From NCBI RefSeq assembly GCF_051954455.1, contig NZ_JBQCHS010000012.1, forward strand, positions 1 to 64,000: a stretch of DNA of 64,000 bases, written 5' to 3'. The notes below the pieces were generated by a model, which searched no databases, was not told where the DNA came from, and saw only the letters and a list, made by a program, of their open reading frames with translations. The position numbers and the translations under genes are program-made. Of this stretch, positions 33,315 through 41,872 are shown in pieces; positions within the stretch are counted from its first letter, which is position 1; every line of letters starts with the position of its first letter. Source of the stretch: Pseudolysinimonas sp051954455. GTDB taxonomy: Bacteria; Actinomycetota; Actinomycetes; Actinomycetales; Microbacteriaceae.

Positions 33315-34216
33315 CCACGACCGAGCGGCCGACCTCGGCCGCCCCGGATCGGGTGCTCACGCCGATCCAGGCCGGCCCCGCGGCCGAACCCCTCGTCACC
33401 CGCCGGGCGGGTCGCGCGCCGCGCTTCGGAGCGCCCCCATCGCGCGCGACGGCCGTGGTGATCCTCGCGATCGTCGGGGTGCTCTTCCTCCTCCCGATCG
33501 CGGCGATGCTGATCTTCACGTTCCGCGCGAACGGCGGGGGCTACACGGTCGGGCACTACCTCGACTTGTTCAACCCCGAGCTCGAGTACAACTACGACGT
33601 CCTGTTCCAGGGCATCCAGAACTCCCTCATCCTCTGCGTCATCACGGCGGCCATCATCCTGGTGCTCATGGTGCCGACCATGGTGCTCATCGAGATGCGC
33701 TACCCGAGGCTCCGGCGCGTCATGGAGTTCGTCTGCCTCGTGCCGGTGACGATCCCGACGATCGTGCTGGTGGTCGGCCTCATCCCGACCTACTCCGTGG
33801 TCGCGCGGCTGCTCGGCTCCGACGCGTGGACGCTGGCCTTCGCGATCGGCGTCATCGCGCTGCCGTACGCGTACCGGCCGGTCGCCGTGAACATCGCCGG
33901 TGTCGACGTGCGCACGCTCACCGAGGCCGGCCGCTCGCTCGGCGCCGGCTACCTCACCATCATGTGGCGGATCATCCTGCCGAACCTCCGCCGCGGCATC
34001 GTCGCGGCGGCGTTCATCACGATCACGGTCGTGCTCGGCGAGTACACGATCGCGACCTTTCTCGGGCGGACCACGTTCCAGACCGGCCTCGTGCAGGTCC
34101 GGTCCGGCGACCCGTACGTGGCAGTCATCTTCTCGCTGCTCGCGCTGCTGTTCGGCTTCGTGATCCTCCTCATCATCGGGCGGTTCGGTGCGATCCGCCC
34201 CCGGAACAAGGACTGA
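33311..34216 (+). CDS. ABC transporter permease (second of pair)
   Basis: A 301-residue PotC/PhnV-type permease. A cytoplasmic N-terminal tail of about 45 residues precedes six membrane segments, starting AVVILAIVGVLFLLPIAAML. The EAA loop reads TEAGRSLGAGYLTIMWRIILP (about residues 204-224). The partner permease and ATPase are immediately upstream and downstream. The 4-base gap to the ATPase gene and the ATGA overlap upstream place it firmly in the importer operon. Confidence 0.9.
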   Translation: MTTTERPTSAAPDRVLTPIQAGPAAEPLVTRRAGRAPRFGAPPSRATAVVILAIVGVLFLLPIAAMLIFTFRANGGGYTVGHYLDLFNPELEYNYDVLFQGIQNSLILCVITAAIILVLMVPTMVLIEMRYPRLRRVMEFVCLVPVTIPTIVLVVGLIPTYSVVARLLGSDAWTLAFAIGVIALPYAYRPVAVNIAGVDVRTLTEAGRSLGAGYLTIMWRIILPNLRRGIVAAAFITITVVLGEYTIATFLGRTTFQTGLVQVRSGDPYVAVIFSLLALLFGFVILLIIGRFGAIRPRNKD

Positions 34217-34220
34217 CCCC

Positions 34221-35303
34221 ATGAGCACCATCGACATCTCCACCGACTCGATGCAGCAGTACGTCTCGCACCCCGGTGCGACCGTCGAGCTCGTCGACGT
34301 CGTCAAGGATTACGGATCGAGCCGCGCGCTCACCGGCGTGAACCTCACCATGCAGCCGGGCGAGTTCGTCGCGCTCCTCGGACCCTCGGGATGCGGCAAG
34401 ACCACCGTGCTCCGGTCGCTCTCGGGCCTCGAGCAGATCACGAGCGGCGCGATCCGCATCGACGGTCAGGACGTCGCGAACGTGCCGGTCGACAAGCGCG
34501 ACATCGGCATGGTGTTCCAGTCTTACTCCCTGTTCCCGCACATGACGGTCGCGCAGAACGTCGCCTTCGGGCTCGAGATGCGCAAGGTGGTGGGGGAGGA
34601 CCGCAAGCGCCGCGTCGCTGAGGCGCTCGAGATGGTGGGACTCGGCCACCTCGGCGGCCGCTTCGCGCACCAGCTCTCCGGCGGTCAGCAGCAGCGCGTC
34701 GCGCTCGCCCGTGCGCTCGTCACCCGGCCCCGCGTGCTCCTCCTCGACGAGCCGCTGTCGGCTCTCGACGCCAAGGTGCGCGTGCAGCTGCGCGACGAGA
34801 TCCGCCGCATCCAGACCGAGCTCGGCATCACGACGCTGTTCGTCACGCACGACCAGGAGGAGGCGCTCGCCGTCGCCGACCGCGTCGCCGTGATGAGCCA
34901 GGGCGACATCGAGCAGATCGGCGCGCCGGAGGAGCTGTACCGCACCCCCGCCTCGCCGTTCGTGGCCGACTTCGTCGGGCTCTCGAACCGCGTCCGCGGC
35001 GAGATCAGGAACGGCGTCGTGCACGTGATGGGCACCCAGTTCGAGCTGCTCGGCGACGTGCAGCCCGACGGTCCCGTGGAGGCGTTCATCCGCCCGGAGG
35101 ACGTCCTCTACGGCGCGGGGCGCATCGCGGGCACCGTCATCACGACGAGCTTCCTCGGGTCGCTCCGACGCACGCGCGTGCTCCTCGACGACGGCACCCT
35201 CCTCACCGCGCAGCACGACGTCCAGGAGCGCCCGGAGCCGGGGCAGGCCGTCAAGGTCTCGTTCAAGGGGCGTCCGGTCTCCGCGCGTCCGCTCGCCGAC
35301 TGA
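34221..35303 (+). CDS. ABC transporter ATP-binding protein (PotA/FbpC/PhnT type)
   Basis: A 360-residue ATPase. It has Walker A GPSGCGKTT (residues 54-62), signature LSGGQQQR, Walker B VLLLDEPLSALD and switch VTHDQEEA, followed by a TOBE-type regulatory domain from about residue 245 (SNRVRGEIRNG). I start at ATG 34221 (MSTIDIST), 4 bases after the permease stop; an earlier in-frame ATG at 34188 would overlap the permease more deeply. It completes the four-gene importer of the aminophosphonate cluster. Confidence 0.92.
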   Translation: MSTIDISTDSMQQYVSHPGATVELVDVVKDYGSSRALTGVNLTMQPGEFVALLGPSGCGKTTVLRSLSGLEQITSGAIRIDGQDVANVPVDKRDIGMVFQSYSLFPHMTVAQNVAFGLEMRKVVGEDRKRRVAEALEMVGLGHLGGRFAHQLSGGQQQRVALARALVTRPRVLLLDEPLSALDAKVRVQLRDEIRRIQTELGITTLFVTHDQEEALAVADRVAVMSQGDIEQIGAPEELYRTPASPFVADFVGLSNRVRGEIRNGVVHVMGTQFELLGDVQPDGPVEAFIRPEDVLYGAGRIAGTVITTSFLGSLRRTRVLLDDGTLLTAQHDVQERPEPGQAVKVSFKGRPVSARPLAD

Positions 35304-35354
35304 ACGCGGACTGCGGACGTGCCGCGCCGCGGCTGAGCGACGGCCGCGGGGCGG

Positions 35355-35360
35355 CAGACT
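35355..35360 (+). promoter_or_regulatory. Leaderless promoter -10 box (CAGACT)
   Basis: CAGACT ends 6 bases before the ATG at 35367. This separates the following gene from the importer operon. Confidence 0.45.
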
Positions 35361-35366
35361 GAGCGG

Positions 35367-36563
35367 ATGATCTTCCGCACGCGATCGGAGCGCGCCCGCG
35401 ACGCGCGCGAGGCCCGTCATCCCGTGTCGGCGACCGCCGACGAGACCGTCGCGCCCGGCATGCGGATCGCCGCCGCGTGGTCCTGGCGCATCCTCGTGGT
35501 CGCCGGGGCGATCGCCCTGTTCTGCTACCTCTTCGTGACGCTCAAGATCGTCGCGATCCCGTTCATGGTCGCGATCGTGCTGGCGGCGCTGCTCGTGCCC
35601 GCCGCCAACTTCCTGCAGCGCCACCACTGGCCCAAGTGGCTCGCCGTCGTGCTGTGCGTCGTCGGCGTGATCGTCGTCGTCGGCGGGCTCGTGACCCTGA
35701 TCGTCCTGCAGGTCCGCGGCAGCATCCCGGATCTCCAGAAGCAGACCACCGAGCGCATCGCCGACCTGCGCTCGTTCCTGGCGGCGCCCCCTTTCAACCT
35801 CTCGTCGAAGGACATCGACGGCTACCTGCAGGACGCGGGGAAGTCGATCCAGAAGGACTCCAGCGGGATCCTCTCCGGCGCACTCTCGATCGGCTCCACG
35901 TTCGGGCACGTGCTGGCCGGCCTGCTGATCACGCTGTTCTCGATGATCTTCATCCTCATCGACGGTCGCGGGATCTTCGGCTGGGTCGTGCGGCTCTTCC
36001 CGCGCCGGGCGCGGGCCGCGGTCCGCGGCGCGGGGGAGGCGGGCTGGGTCACCCTGACCTCGTTCGTCCGGGTGCAGATCGGCGTCGCCTTCATCGACGC
36101 CGTGGGCATCGGGCTCGGCGCCTGGATCCTCGGCCTGGTGTTCGGCGGGTTCCCGCTCGTACTGCCGATCGCGATCGCGGTGTTCCTCGGCTCCTTCATC
36201 CCCGTGGTCGGCGCCGTCCTGACCGGCGCCCTGGCGGTCTTCGTCGCCCTCGTCTACCTCGGGCCGATCCCGGCGCTCATCATGGTCGCGATCGTGATCC
36301 TGGTGCAGCAGATCGAGGGGCACGTGCTGCAGCCGTTCCTCATGGGCAGCGCCGTCAAGGTCCACCCGGTCGCGGTCGTGCTCTCGGTGGCGGCGGCCGG
36401 ATTCATCGCCGGGATCCCGGGGGCGTTCTTCGCGGTTCCTCTGGTGGCCGTCCTCAATGTCATGATCGGATACATCGCCCGCGGCGACTGGCGGCACGAC
36501 CCGCACCCCGATCGCCGCGATGTGACGTCGTCGAGGAGAGGACAGACCGGAGTTGTCCAGTGA
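35367..36563 (+). CDS. AI-2E family transporter
   Basis: A 398-residue multispan membrane protein of the PerM/AI-2E exporter superfamily. About eight segments are visible, with the family pattern IVAIPFMVAIVLAALLVPAAN near residues 63-83 and the re-entrant C-terminal part FLGSFIPVVGAVLTG, QQIEGHVLQPFLMGSAVKVHPV. Family members transport diverse small solutes, including Na+ in some. True autoinducer transport is not implied. The C-terminus overlaps the ilvA start by 11 bases. Confidence 0.9.
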   Translation: MIFRTRSERARDAREARHPVSATADETVAPGMRIAAAWSWRILVVAGAIALFCYLFVTLKIVAIPFMVAIVLAALLVPAANFLQRHHWPKWLAVVLCVVGVIVVVGGLVTLIVLQVRGSIPDLQKQTTERIADLRSFLAAPPFNLSSKDIDGYLQDAGKSIQKDSSGILSGALSIGSTFGHVLAGLLITLFSMIFILIDGRGIFGWVVRLFPRRARAAVRGAGEAGWVTLTSFVRVQIGVAFIDAVGIGLGAWILGLVFGGFPLVLPIAIAVFLGSFIPVVGAVLTGALAVFVALVYLGPIPALIMVAIVILVQQIEGHVLQPFLMGSAVKVHPVAVVLSVAAAGFIAGIPGAFFAVPLVAVLNVMIGYIARGDWRHDPHPDRRDVTSSRRGQTGVVQ

Positions 36564-37812
36564 CACCGCGCCACGACCCCAGGTGATGCCGGGGCCGACG
36601 CTCGACGACATCCGCGCCGCCCGCGAGCGCGTGCGCGCCGTCGCGACGGTGACGCCCATGGAGGACTCGCACTTCCTGAGCGACCTGCTCGGGCATCCCG
36701 TGCACCTCAAGACGGAGAACCTGCAGCGCACCGGCTCGTACAAGATCCGCGGCGCGTACAACCGGCTCTCGCAGCTGACCGACGCGGAGAAGGCGCGGGG
36801 CGTCGTCGCGGCCTCCGCGGGCAACCACGCGCAGGGCGTCGCGCTGGCGGCGCGCGAGCTCGGCATCCGGGCCACGATCTTCATGCCGATCGGCGTGGCC
36901 CTGCCGAAGTACGAGGCGACCCGGGGCTACGGTGCCGACGTCGAGCTGCACGGCACGGCGTTCGACGAGACCCTCGTGGCAGCGCTCGAATTCGCCGAGC
37001 GCACGGGCGCGGTCATGATCCCGCCCTACGACCATCCGGACATCGTGGCCGGCCAGGGCACCCTGGCGTTCGAGATCCTGGAGCAGGTGCCGAGCGTCGA
37101 GAACGTCGTGGTGCCGATCGGCGGCGGCGGTCTCATCGCGGGTGTCGCGACGGCCTTCGCGCAGCTCGCGCCCGAGATCGGCCGTCAGGTGCGCGTCATC
37201 GGCATCCAGTCGCAGAACGCCGCCTCGTACCCGCCGTCTCTGGCCGCGGGGGAGCCGGTGTCGATCGCGACGGCGCCGACCATCGCCGACGGCATCGCGG
37301 TGGGGCGCCCGGGCGCGCTCAACTTCGAGATCGTGTCGCGAACGGTCGACCAGATCGTGACGGTGTCGGACGACGAGACCGCGGCCGCGCTCGTGGTGCT
37401 GCTGGAGCGGACCAAGCAGGTGGTCGAGCCGGCCGGCGCGGTCGGCGTCGCCGCAGCCCTCGCCGGGCGGCTCCGGGTGACCGGCCCGACCGTGTTCCTG
37501 CTCACGGGCGGCAACATCGACCCGATGGTGATGGAGCGCATCGTGAGCCGCGGACTCGCGATCTCGGGGCGCTACCTGGTGGTGCGGATCCCGCTGCCGG
37601 ACCGCCCGGGCCAACTCGCGACGATCGCGGACCTGATCGCCGAGGCCAACGCGAACGTCGTCGAGGTGCTGCACACCCGGCACGGCAACGGACTGCTCAT
37701 CACCGAGGTGCAGATCGACATCCACATGGAGACCCGCGGCACAGCGCACGCCCAGCTGGTGCTGGAGCGGCTCCGCGCCGCGGGGTATCGCCCGGAGGTC
37801 CTGCGCAGCTGA
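36553..37812 (+). CDS. ilvA: Threonine ammonia-lyase
   Basis: A 419-residue PLP enzyme that converts threonine to 2-oxobutanoate and ammonia. The PLP lysine is K64 in TGSYKIRGAYN, the phosphate loop is GGGGLIAGVA, and SAGNHAQGVA is the family motif. A C-terminal ACT-like domain (about 335-410, GRYLVVRIPLPDRPGQLATIA) may bind effectors; its short form is typical of the biodegradative or CTK class. I use TTG 36553, with GAGGAGAGGA 10 bases upstream. ATG 36586 is an alternative with a poorer ribosome site. Confidence 0.92.
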   Translation: MSSDTAPRPQVMPGPTLDDIRAARERVRAVATVTPMEDSHFLSDLLGHPVHLKTENLQRTGSYKIRGAYNRLSQLTDAEKARGVVAASAGNHAQGVALAARELGIRATIFMPIGVALPKYEATRGYGADVELHGTAFDETLVAALEFAERTGAVMIPPYDHPDIVAGQGTLAFEILEQVPSVENVVVPIGGGGLIAGVATAFAQLAPEIGRQVRVIGIQSQNAASYPPSLAAGEPVSIATAPTIADGIAVGRPGALNFEIVSRTVDQIVTVSDDETAAALVVLLERTKQVVEPAGAVGVAAALAGRLRVTGPTVFLLTGGNIDPMVMERIVSRGLAISGRYLVVRIPLPDRPGQLATIADLIAEANANVVEVLHTRHGNGLLITEVQIDIHMETRGTAHAQLVLERLRAAGYRPEVLRS

Positions 37813-37828
37813 CGCAGGCGTCCCGGGG

Positions 37829-38317
37829 TCAGGCCCGGTACGTCTCCACGTCGACGATCTCGACCGGGATCTCGCGACCGTTCGGGGCGGTGTAGGCGCC
37901 GGTGTCGCCGACCTTCATGCCGAGAATCGCCTGGCCGAGCGGGCTCGTCGCGGGGTAGACGTCGAGTTCCGTGTCGCCGGCCACCTCGCGGCTGCCGAGC
38001 AGGAACTTGGTCTCGTCGCCGGCGATCTTCGCCGTGATCACAGTGCCCACCTCGACGACGCCGTGGCTCGCCGGGGGCTCCCCGACGCTCGCGGTGCGCA
38101 GCAGCTCGGTGAGCTGACGGATGCGGGCCTCGATGTGTCCCTGCTCGTCCTTCGCGGCGTGATAGCCGCCGTTCTCCTTGAGGTCGCCCTCCTCGCGTGC
38201 CGCGGCGATGCGCTCGACGATGTCGGCGCGCCGCGGACCGCTCAGCTCTTCGAGCTCGGCCTGCAGCCGGTCGTAGGACTCCTGGGTCAGCCACGTCGTG
38301 GCCGCGGTGTCGGACAT
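37829..38317 (-). CDS. greA: Transcription elongation factor GreA
   Basis: A 162-residue protein that stimulates RNA cleavage by backtracked RNA polymerase. The N-terminal coiled coil carries the tip acids in AREEGDLKENGGYHAAKDEQ (split: AREEGDLKENGG, YHAAKDEQG), about residues 40-60. The C-terminal FKBP-like domain has SPLGQAILGMKVGDTGAYTAPNG. GAGGAG precedes the ATG. It converges on ilvA with 16 bases between stops. Confidence 0.96.
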   Translation of the reverse strand: MSDTAATTWLTQESYDRLQAELEELSGPRRADIVERIAAAREEGDLKENGGYHAAKDEQGHIEARIRQLTELLRTASVGEPPASHGVVEVGTVITAKIAGDETKFLLGSREVAGDTELDVYPATSPLGQAILGMKVGDTGAYTAPNGREIPVEIVDVETYRA

Positions 38318-38358
38318 GATGCTCCTCGGATTCTCCTGGGGCGCCGCATCAACAAGAA

Positions 38359-38378
38359 AGACCGGCCGGAGCCGGTCT
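38359..38378 (-). terminator. Intrinsic terminator after the DUF4307 gene
   Basis: On the minus strand AGACCGGC-TCCG-GCCGGTCT forms an 8-base stem followed directly by TTCTTGTT. It lies 33 bases after the DUF4307 stop and upstream of greA, separating the two. Confidence 0.75.
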
Positions 38379-38410
38379 CGAGTCGAAGTCAGCGGTCGGA
38401 CAAGCCTAGG

Positions 38411-38824
38411 TCAGTCCTTGCCGGCCCAGCAAGCGCCGACGCTGCCGTTCACAGCAGGCTGCGAGACTCGGATCCGCTCCGTGTGGCGGTAGGTGCGCTC
38501 GGTCGACGCGGGGAGGTCGACGACCTTCCACCCGACGATCGCGTGCTTCTCGTCCACGGCTTCGAACGAGCACGTGACGGCCGTGCCGGGGTTGGTCGAG
38601 ATCTGCTCCGTCACGGCGATCGTCGTGGCGTCGACGTGGCGGTACCCGACGTCCTGGTTGTCGATCGCGGTGCCGGGGGCGAACAGCCCGACCCAAATCA
38701 CCCACGCGATCGCCGCGGCGAGCACGGCCGCGCCGACGACGACCGCGAGCACCACGGCGCGTCGGCGCCGGCCGGGTGTGCGGCCGTAGCGGCGGTCGAG
38801 GTTCGCCGCGGAGGCGGTGGTCAC
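38411..38824 (-). CDS. DUF4307 membrane protein
   Basis: A 137-residue protein with a short basic cytoplasmic start (DRRYGRTPGRRRRA), one membrane segment (VVLAVVVGAAVLAAAIAWVI, about 23-42) and an extracytoplasmic domain ending in CWAGKD. Two cysteines (VTCSFEAVDE and GACWAGKD) are conserved-looking in the family. The function is unknown. In many actinobacteria this gene lies beside mca (mycothiol conjugate amidase), but no mca is present here. The start is GTG 38824. Confidence 0.85.
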   Translation of the reverse strand: MTTASAANLDRRYGRTPGRRRRAVVLAVVVGAAVLAAAIAWVIWVGLFAPGTAIDNQDVGYRHVDATTIAVTEQISTNPGTAVTCSFEAVDEKHAIVGWKVVDLPASTERTYRHTERIRVSQPAVNGSVGACWAGKD

Positions 38825-38879
38825 AGGTCGCTCCCTTACTCTGTCACGAGGCTATCCGCCCGATTCTGAGAGGCCGACC

Positions 38880-39137
38880 TTGCTCGACACCCTTGCCGCT
38901 CGGCTCGCCGCCGTGCCGACGCCCGCCCCCTCGCCGACGTCGAAGGTGCCGGACACCGCCGTCACCCCGGGCGTGTGGGGCTTCGTCGTGACGGCCGCGA
39001 TCGGCGTGGTCGTGATCCTGCTGATCCTCGACATGATCCGGCGGCTGCGTCGGGTCAACTACCGCGCGGAGGTCCGCGAGCGCATCGCGGCCGAGCAGGC
39101 CGCGGGCGAGACCGGCGAGTCCCGCTCCGACGGGTGA
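38880..39137 (+). CDS. Small single-pass membrane protein
   Basis: An 85-residue protein starting at TTG 38880, with GAGAGG 6 bases upstream (38868-38873). A longer reading from GTG would remove the ribosome site. A Pro/Ala/Thr-rich outer part of about 35 residues precedes one membrane segment (WGFVVTAAIGVVVILLILDM, about 36-55) and a basic then acidic cytoplasmic tail. I do not recognise the family by name. It is divergent from DUF4307. Confidence 0.7.
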   Translation: MLDTLAARLAAVPTPAPSPTSKVPDTAVTPGVWGFVVTAAIGVVVILLILDMIRRLRRVNYRAEVRERIAAEQAAGETGESRSDG

Positions 39138-39150
39138 TCGCCGGCGCGGT

Positions 39151-39828
39151 TCAGACCGTGACCGGGTGCTGCACCGCGAGGAGGATCCCGGCCCACTGGA
39201 ACCCGAACGCGATCACGGTGCACGAGTGGAACAGCTCGTGGAAGCCGAACACCCCCGGCACCGGGTTCGGACGCTTCAGCGCGTAGAAGATCGCTCCCGC
39301 CGAGTAGGCGATGCCGCCGATCAGGATGAGCAGCATCGCCATCCCGTCGAAGGCGATGAGGTCGCCCGCGAACAGCACCGCGGCCCAGCCGAGCAGCAGG
39401 TAGATCGGTACGTACAGCCAGCGCGGGGCTCCCAGCCAGAAGACCCGGAACACGATCCCGAGCAGGGCGCCGCCCCAGATGACCGCGAGCAGGATCAGGT
39501 TCTTCGGCCAGGCGAGCGCCGTGATCGACAGCGGGGTGTAGGTGCCGGCGATGAGCAGGAAGATGTTCGAGTGGTCGAAGCGGCGCAGCCGCGGCTTCGC
39601 CTCGTACGGCACCGGCAGCAGGTGGTACACCGCCGAGACGCCGAAGAGCAGCAGCGACGACGCCATGAAGACGGCCGACGCGGCCTTCGCGGGGCCGCCG
39701 TGCGCGATGCCGATGAGCACGATCCCCGCCGCGAGCGCGAACGGGAAGGCGACCGCGTGGATCCATCCCCGCCAGCGCGGCTTGTCCGCCGGCGGGGCCG
39801 GCGCAGCGGGCGCGGTGGGGGCGGTCAT
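39151..39828 (-). CDS. Hemolysin III / TrhA (PAQR-like) family membrane protein
   Basis: A 225-residue protein with seven membrane segments. Conserved family residues appear in WIHAVAFPFALAAGIVLI (first His), SAVYHLL, RRFDHSNIFLLIAGTYTP (His-Asp metal-site type) and the C-terminal HELFHSCTV pair of histidines. Homologues are linked to membrane fluidity control rather than haemolysis. A leaderless -10 (TACGCT) lies 6 bases before the ATG. It is divergent from uppS. Confidence 0.9.
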   Translation of the reverse strand: MTAPTAPAAPAPPADKPRWRGWIHAVAFPFALAAGIVLIGIAHGGPAKAASAVFMASSLLLFGVSAVYHLLPVPYEAKPRLRRFDHSNIFLLIAGTYTPLSITALAWPKNLILLAVIWGGALLGIVFRVFWLGAPRWLYVPIYLLLGWAAVLFAGDLIAFDGMAMLLILIGGIAYSAGAIFYALKRPNPVPGVFGFHELFHSCTVIAFGFQWAGILLAVQHPVTV

Positions 39829-39834
39829 GCTGCG

Positions 39835-39875
39835 AGCGTAGAGGGAGCAACCTGACAGCCGGGTCGGACTAGCGT
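39835..39875. promoter_or_regulatory. Divergent leaderless promoters of the TrhA-like gene and uppS
   Basis: Minus strand TACGCT (39840-39835) is 6 bases before the ATG at 39828. Plus strand TAGCGT (39870-39875) is 6 bases before the GTG at 39882. The 53-base gap is thus fully used by two leaderless promoters. Confidence 0.65.
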
Positions 39876-39881
39876 GGACGC

Positions 39882-40664
39882 GTGGCAGAGCCGACCGAGT
39901 CCAGCAGAGGGCTGCTCTACCGCCTCTACCAGGCGCGACTCCGGCGCTCGTTGGTCGACGCGTCCCTGCCGCATCACGTCGCCATGATCATCGACGGCAA
40001 CCGGCGGTGGGCACGGCAGCGCGCGCTCGAGACCGCGGCGCACGGCCACCGGGCCGGAGCCGCGAAGATGCTCGAGTTCCTGCGCTGGTGCGACGGCCTC
40101 GGCATCCGGGTCGTCACCCTCTACCTCCTCTCGGCCGACAACCTCGTGGGGCGGCCGTCGGACGAGCTCGAGCAGCTCTTCGTCATCATCGGCGACCTCG
40201 CGACCGACCTCGCCGAGGAGGGCGACTGGCGCATCCAGCACGTCGGCACCTCCGAGGGCCTGCCACCCGCGCTCGCCGAGAGCCTGCGGTGGGCGGAGAC
40301 CGCCACGGTGGAGAAGACCGGGATGCACGTGAACCTCGCCGTCGGCTACGGCGGACGGCGCGAGATCGCGGATGCGATGCGCCAGATCGTGCGCAGCCAC
40401 GGCAAGGGCGGCGGCACGATCGACGACCTCGCCGACATCCTCACCCCGGAGCTCATCGCGGAGAACCTGTACACCCAGGGGCAGCCCGACCCGGACCTCA
40501 TCATCCGCACCTCGGGGGAGCAGCGGCTCTCCGACTTCATGCTCTGGCAGAGCGCGCACAGCGAGTTCTACTTCGTCGAGGCGCTCGGCCCGGATCTGCG
40601 CGAGGTCGACTTCCTCCGCGCCCTCCGCGCCTTCGCGGTGCGCGAGCGCCGCTACGGTCAATAG
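39882..40664 (+). CDS. uppS: Isoprenyl (polyprenyl) diphosphate synthase, cis type
   Basis: A 260-residue cis-prenyltransferase that builds the lipid carrier for cell-wall synthesis from FPP or GPP and IPP. MIIDGNRRWARQ contains the catalytic Asp38. Other family motifs are GHRAGAAKMLEFLRWCDGLG, VTLYLLSADNLVGRP and DLIIRTSGEQRLSDFMLWQSAHSEFYF (in parts). Product chain length cannot be told. Start GTG 39882 has a leaderless promoter. The stop is 1 base before the next GTG. Confidence 0.94.
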   Translation: MAEPTESSRGLLYRLYQARLRRSLVDASLPHHVAMIIDGNRRWARQRALETAAHGHRAGAAKMLEFLRWCDGLGIRVVTLYLLSADNLVGRPSDELEQLFVIIGDLATDLAEEGDWRIQHVGTSEGLPPALAESLRWAETATVEKTGMHVNLAVGYGGRREIADAMRQIVRSHGKGGGTIDDLADILTPELIAENLYTQGQPDPDLIIRTSGEQRLSDFMLWQSAHSEFYFVEALGPDLREVDFLRALRAFAVRERRYGQ

Positions 40665-40665
40665 C

Positions 40666-41787
40666 GTGGACATCGACGCCTACGCCGCGCGCTTCGACGA
40701 GGAGCCCGGCTATCTCGACTTCGCCGGGATCGGACCGATCGGACGCGCCGTCCGGGAGGAGGTCGCCGGCCTCGACGAGACCCTCGCCCGCGGCCGCTTC
40801 GGCGCCTTCGGGGTGCTCCGGGAGCAGGACCGGCGGATGCGGGATGCCGTCGCGACGCTCACCGGCTTCCCGGCCGACCGGGTGGTCTTCCAGCCGAACA
40901 CCGGCACCGGCCTCCTGCACGCCACGTTCGGGATCACGGGCGGCATCGCCGTCTCGCCGGCCGACTACCCGGCGATCACCTACGCCGTCGACCGCGCGGC
41001 CGAGGCGCTCGGCGTGCTGACCCCGACCTGGATCGAGACCGACCACGGCCGGGTCACGCCCGGCAACCTGCGCGAGCAGCTGACCTCCTCGATCGTCGCG
41101 GTCGCGCTCAGCCTGGTCGACTTCCGCACGGGGTTCCTCGCCGACCTGGAGGGCATCCGCCAGGTCATCGGCGACCGGCTGCTCGTCGTCGACGCCACCC
41201 AGTGCTTCGGGATCGTCGACGCGCCCTGGCAGCTCGCCGACGTCGTGGTCGCGGGCGGGCAGAAGTGGCCGCGCGCCGGGATGGGGACGGGCTTCATGGC
41301 GCTCAGCGAGCGCGCGCTCGAGCACCTCACGCCGGTGTGGTCGGGGTCGGCGGGCGACGGAGGCGAGGGGCCCGCGCTCGACGAGATCCGCGAGCCGGCG
41401 GACGGGGCGACCAAGTTCCTGGTGAGCACGCCGGACCCGATCGCCGAAGCCCGCCTCGCGGCCGCCCTCGAGGAGATCGCCGACGTGGGCGTCGAGCAGG
41501 TGAACGCCCGGATCGCGCAGCACGTGAGCCGGATCATCGACCTGGCCGACGAGTTCGCCCTGCCGGTGGTCTCGCCTCGCGCCGAGTCGGAGCGTGCCGG
41601 GATCGTCGTCGTGCGGCCGGCCGACGACCAGCTCACCGCGCTCGTCGCCTCGCTCCACAACCACGGCGTCTCCGCGACGACCCGCGCCGGCACCGTGCGC
41701 TTCTCACCGCACGCGTCGACCGAGGAGGAGACCTTCCTGATGCTGCGCGGGGCGCTCCAGTCGTTCGCGACCGCGGTCACGGTCTAG
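40666..41787 (+). CDS. Class V-fold PLP-dependent aminotransferase
   Basis: A 373-residue fold-type I PLP enzyme related to cysteine desulfurases and serine-pyruvate aminotransferases. The cofactor lysine is in VVVAGGQKWPRAGMGTG near residue 200, preceded by LLVVDATQCFGIVD (the Asp binding the PLP nitrogen). Its exact reaction is unknown, and no sulfur-relay partner is nearby. GTG 40666 follows the uppS stop by 1 base. A TACGGT box at 40653-40658 inside uppS is 7 bases before it, so an extra leaderless promoter is possible. Confidence 0.82.
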   Translation: MDIDAYAARFDEEPGYLDFAGIGPIGRAVREEVAGLDETLARGRFGAFGVLREQDRRMRDAVATLTGFPADRVVFQPNTGTGLLHATFGITGGIAVSPADYPAITYAVDRAAEALGVLTPTWIETDHGRVTPGNLREQLTSSIVAVALSLVDFRTGFLADLEGIRQVIGDRLLVVDATQCFGIVDAPWQLADVVVAGGQKWPRAGMGTGFMALSERALEHLTPVWSGSAGDGGEGPALDEIREPADGATKFLVSTPDPIAEARLAAALEEIADVGVEQVNARIAQHVSRIIDLADEFALPVVSPRAESERAGIVVVRPADDQLTALVASLHNHGVSATTRAGTVRFSPHASTEEETFLMLRGALQSFATAVTV

Positions 41788-41835
41788 CCGTCACCTCGTC
41801 TTCACACGATCGCAACACGCGCTCGTGCGTGTCGC

Positions 41836-41861
41836 GGAACGCGGACGCGCCGCTCGGGGTT
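41836..41861 (+). promoter_or_regulatory. Candidate ECF-type promoter of the phoH leader
   Basis: GGAAC (41836-41840), 18 bases and GTT (41859-41861) repeat the layout found upstream of msrB. TACGTT (41861-41866) could serve as a standard -10 instead. Either would start RNA close to the first leader hairpin at 41873. Confidence 0.4.
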
Positions 41862-41872
41862 ACGTTCGCCCC

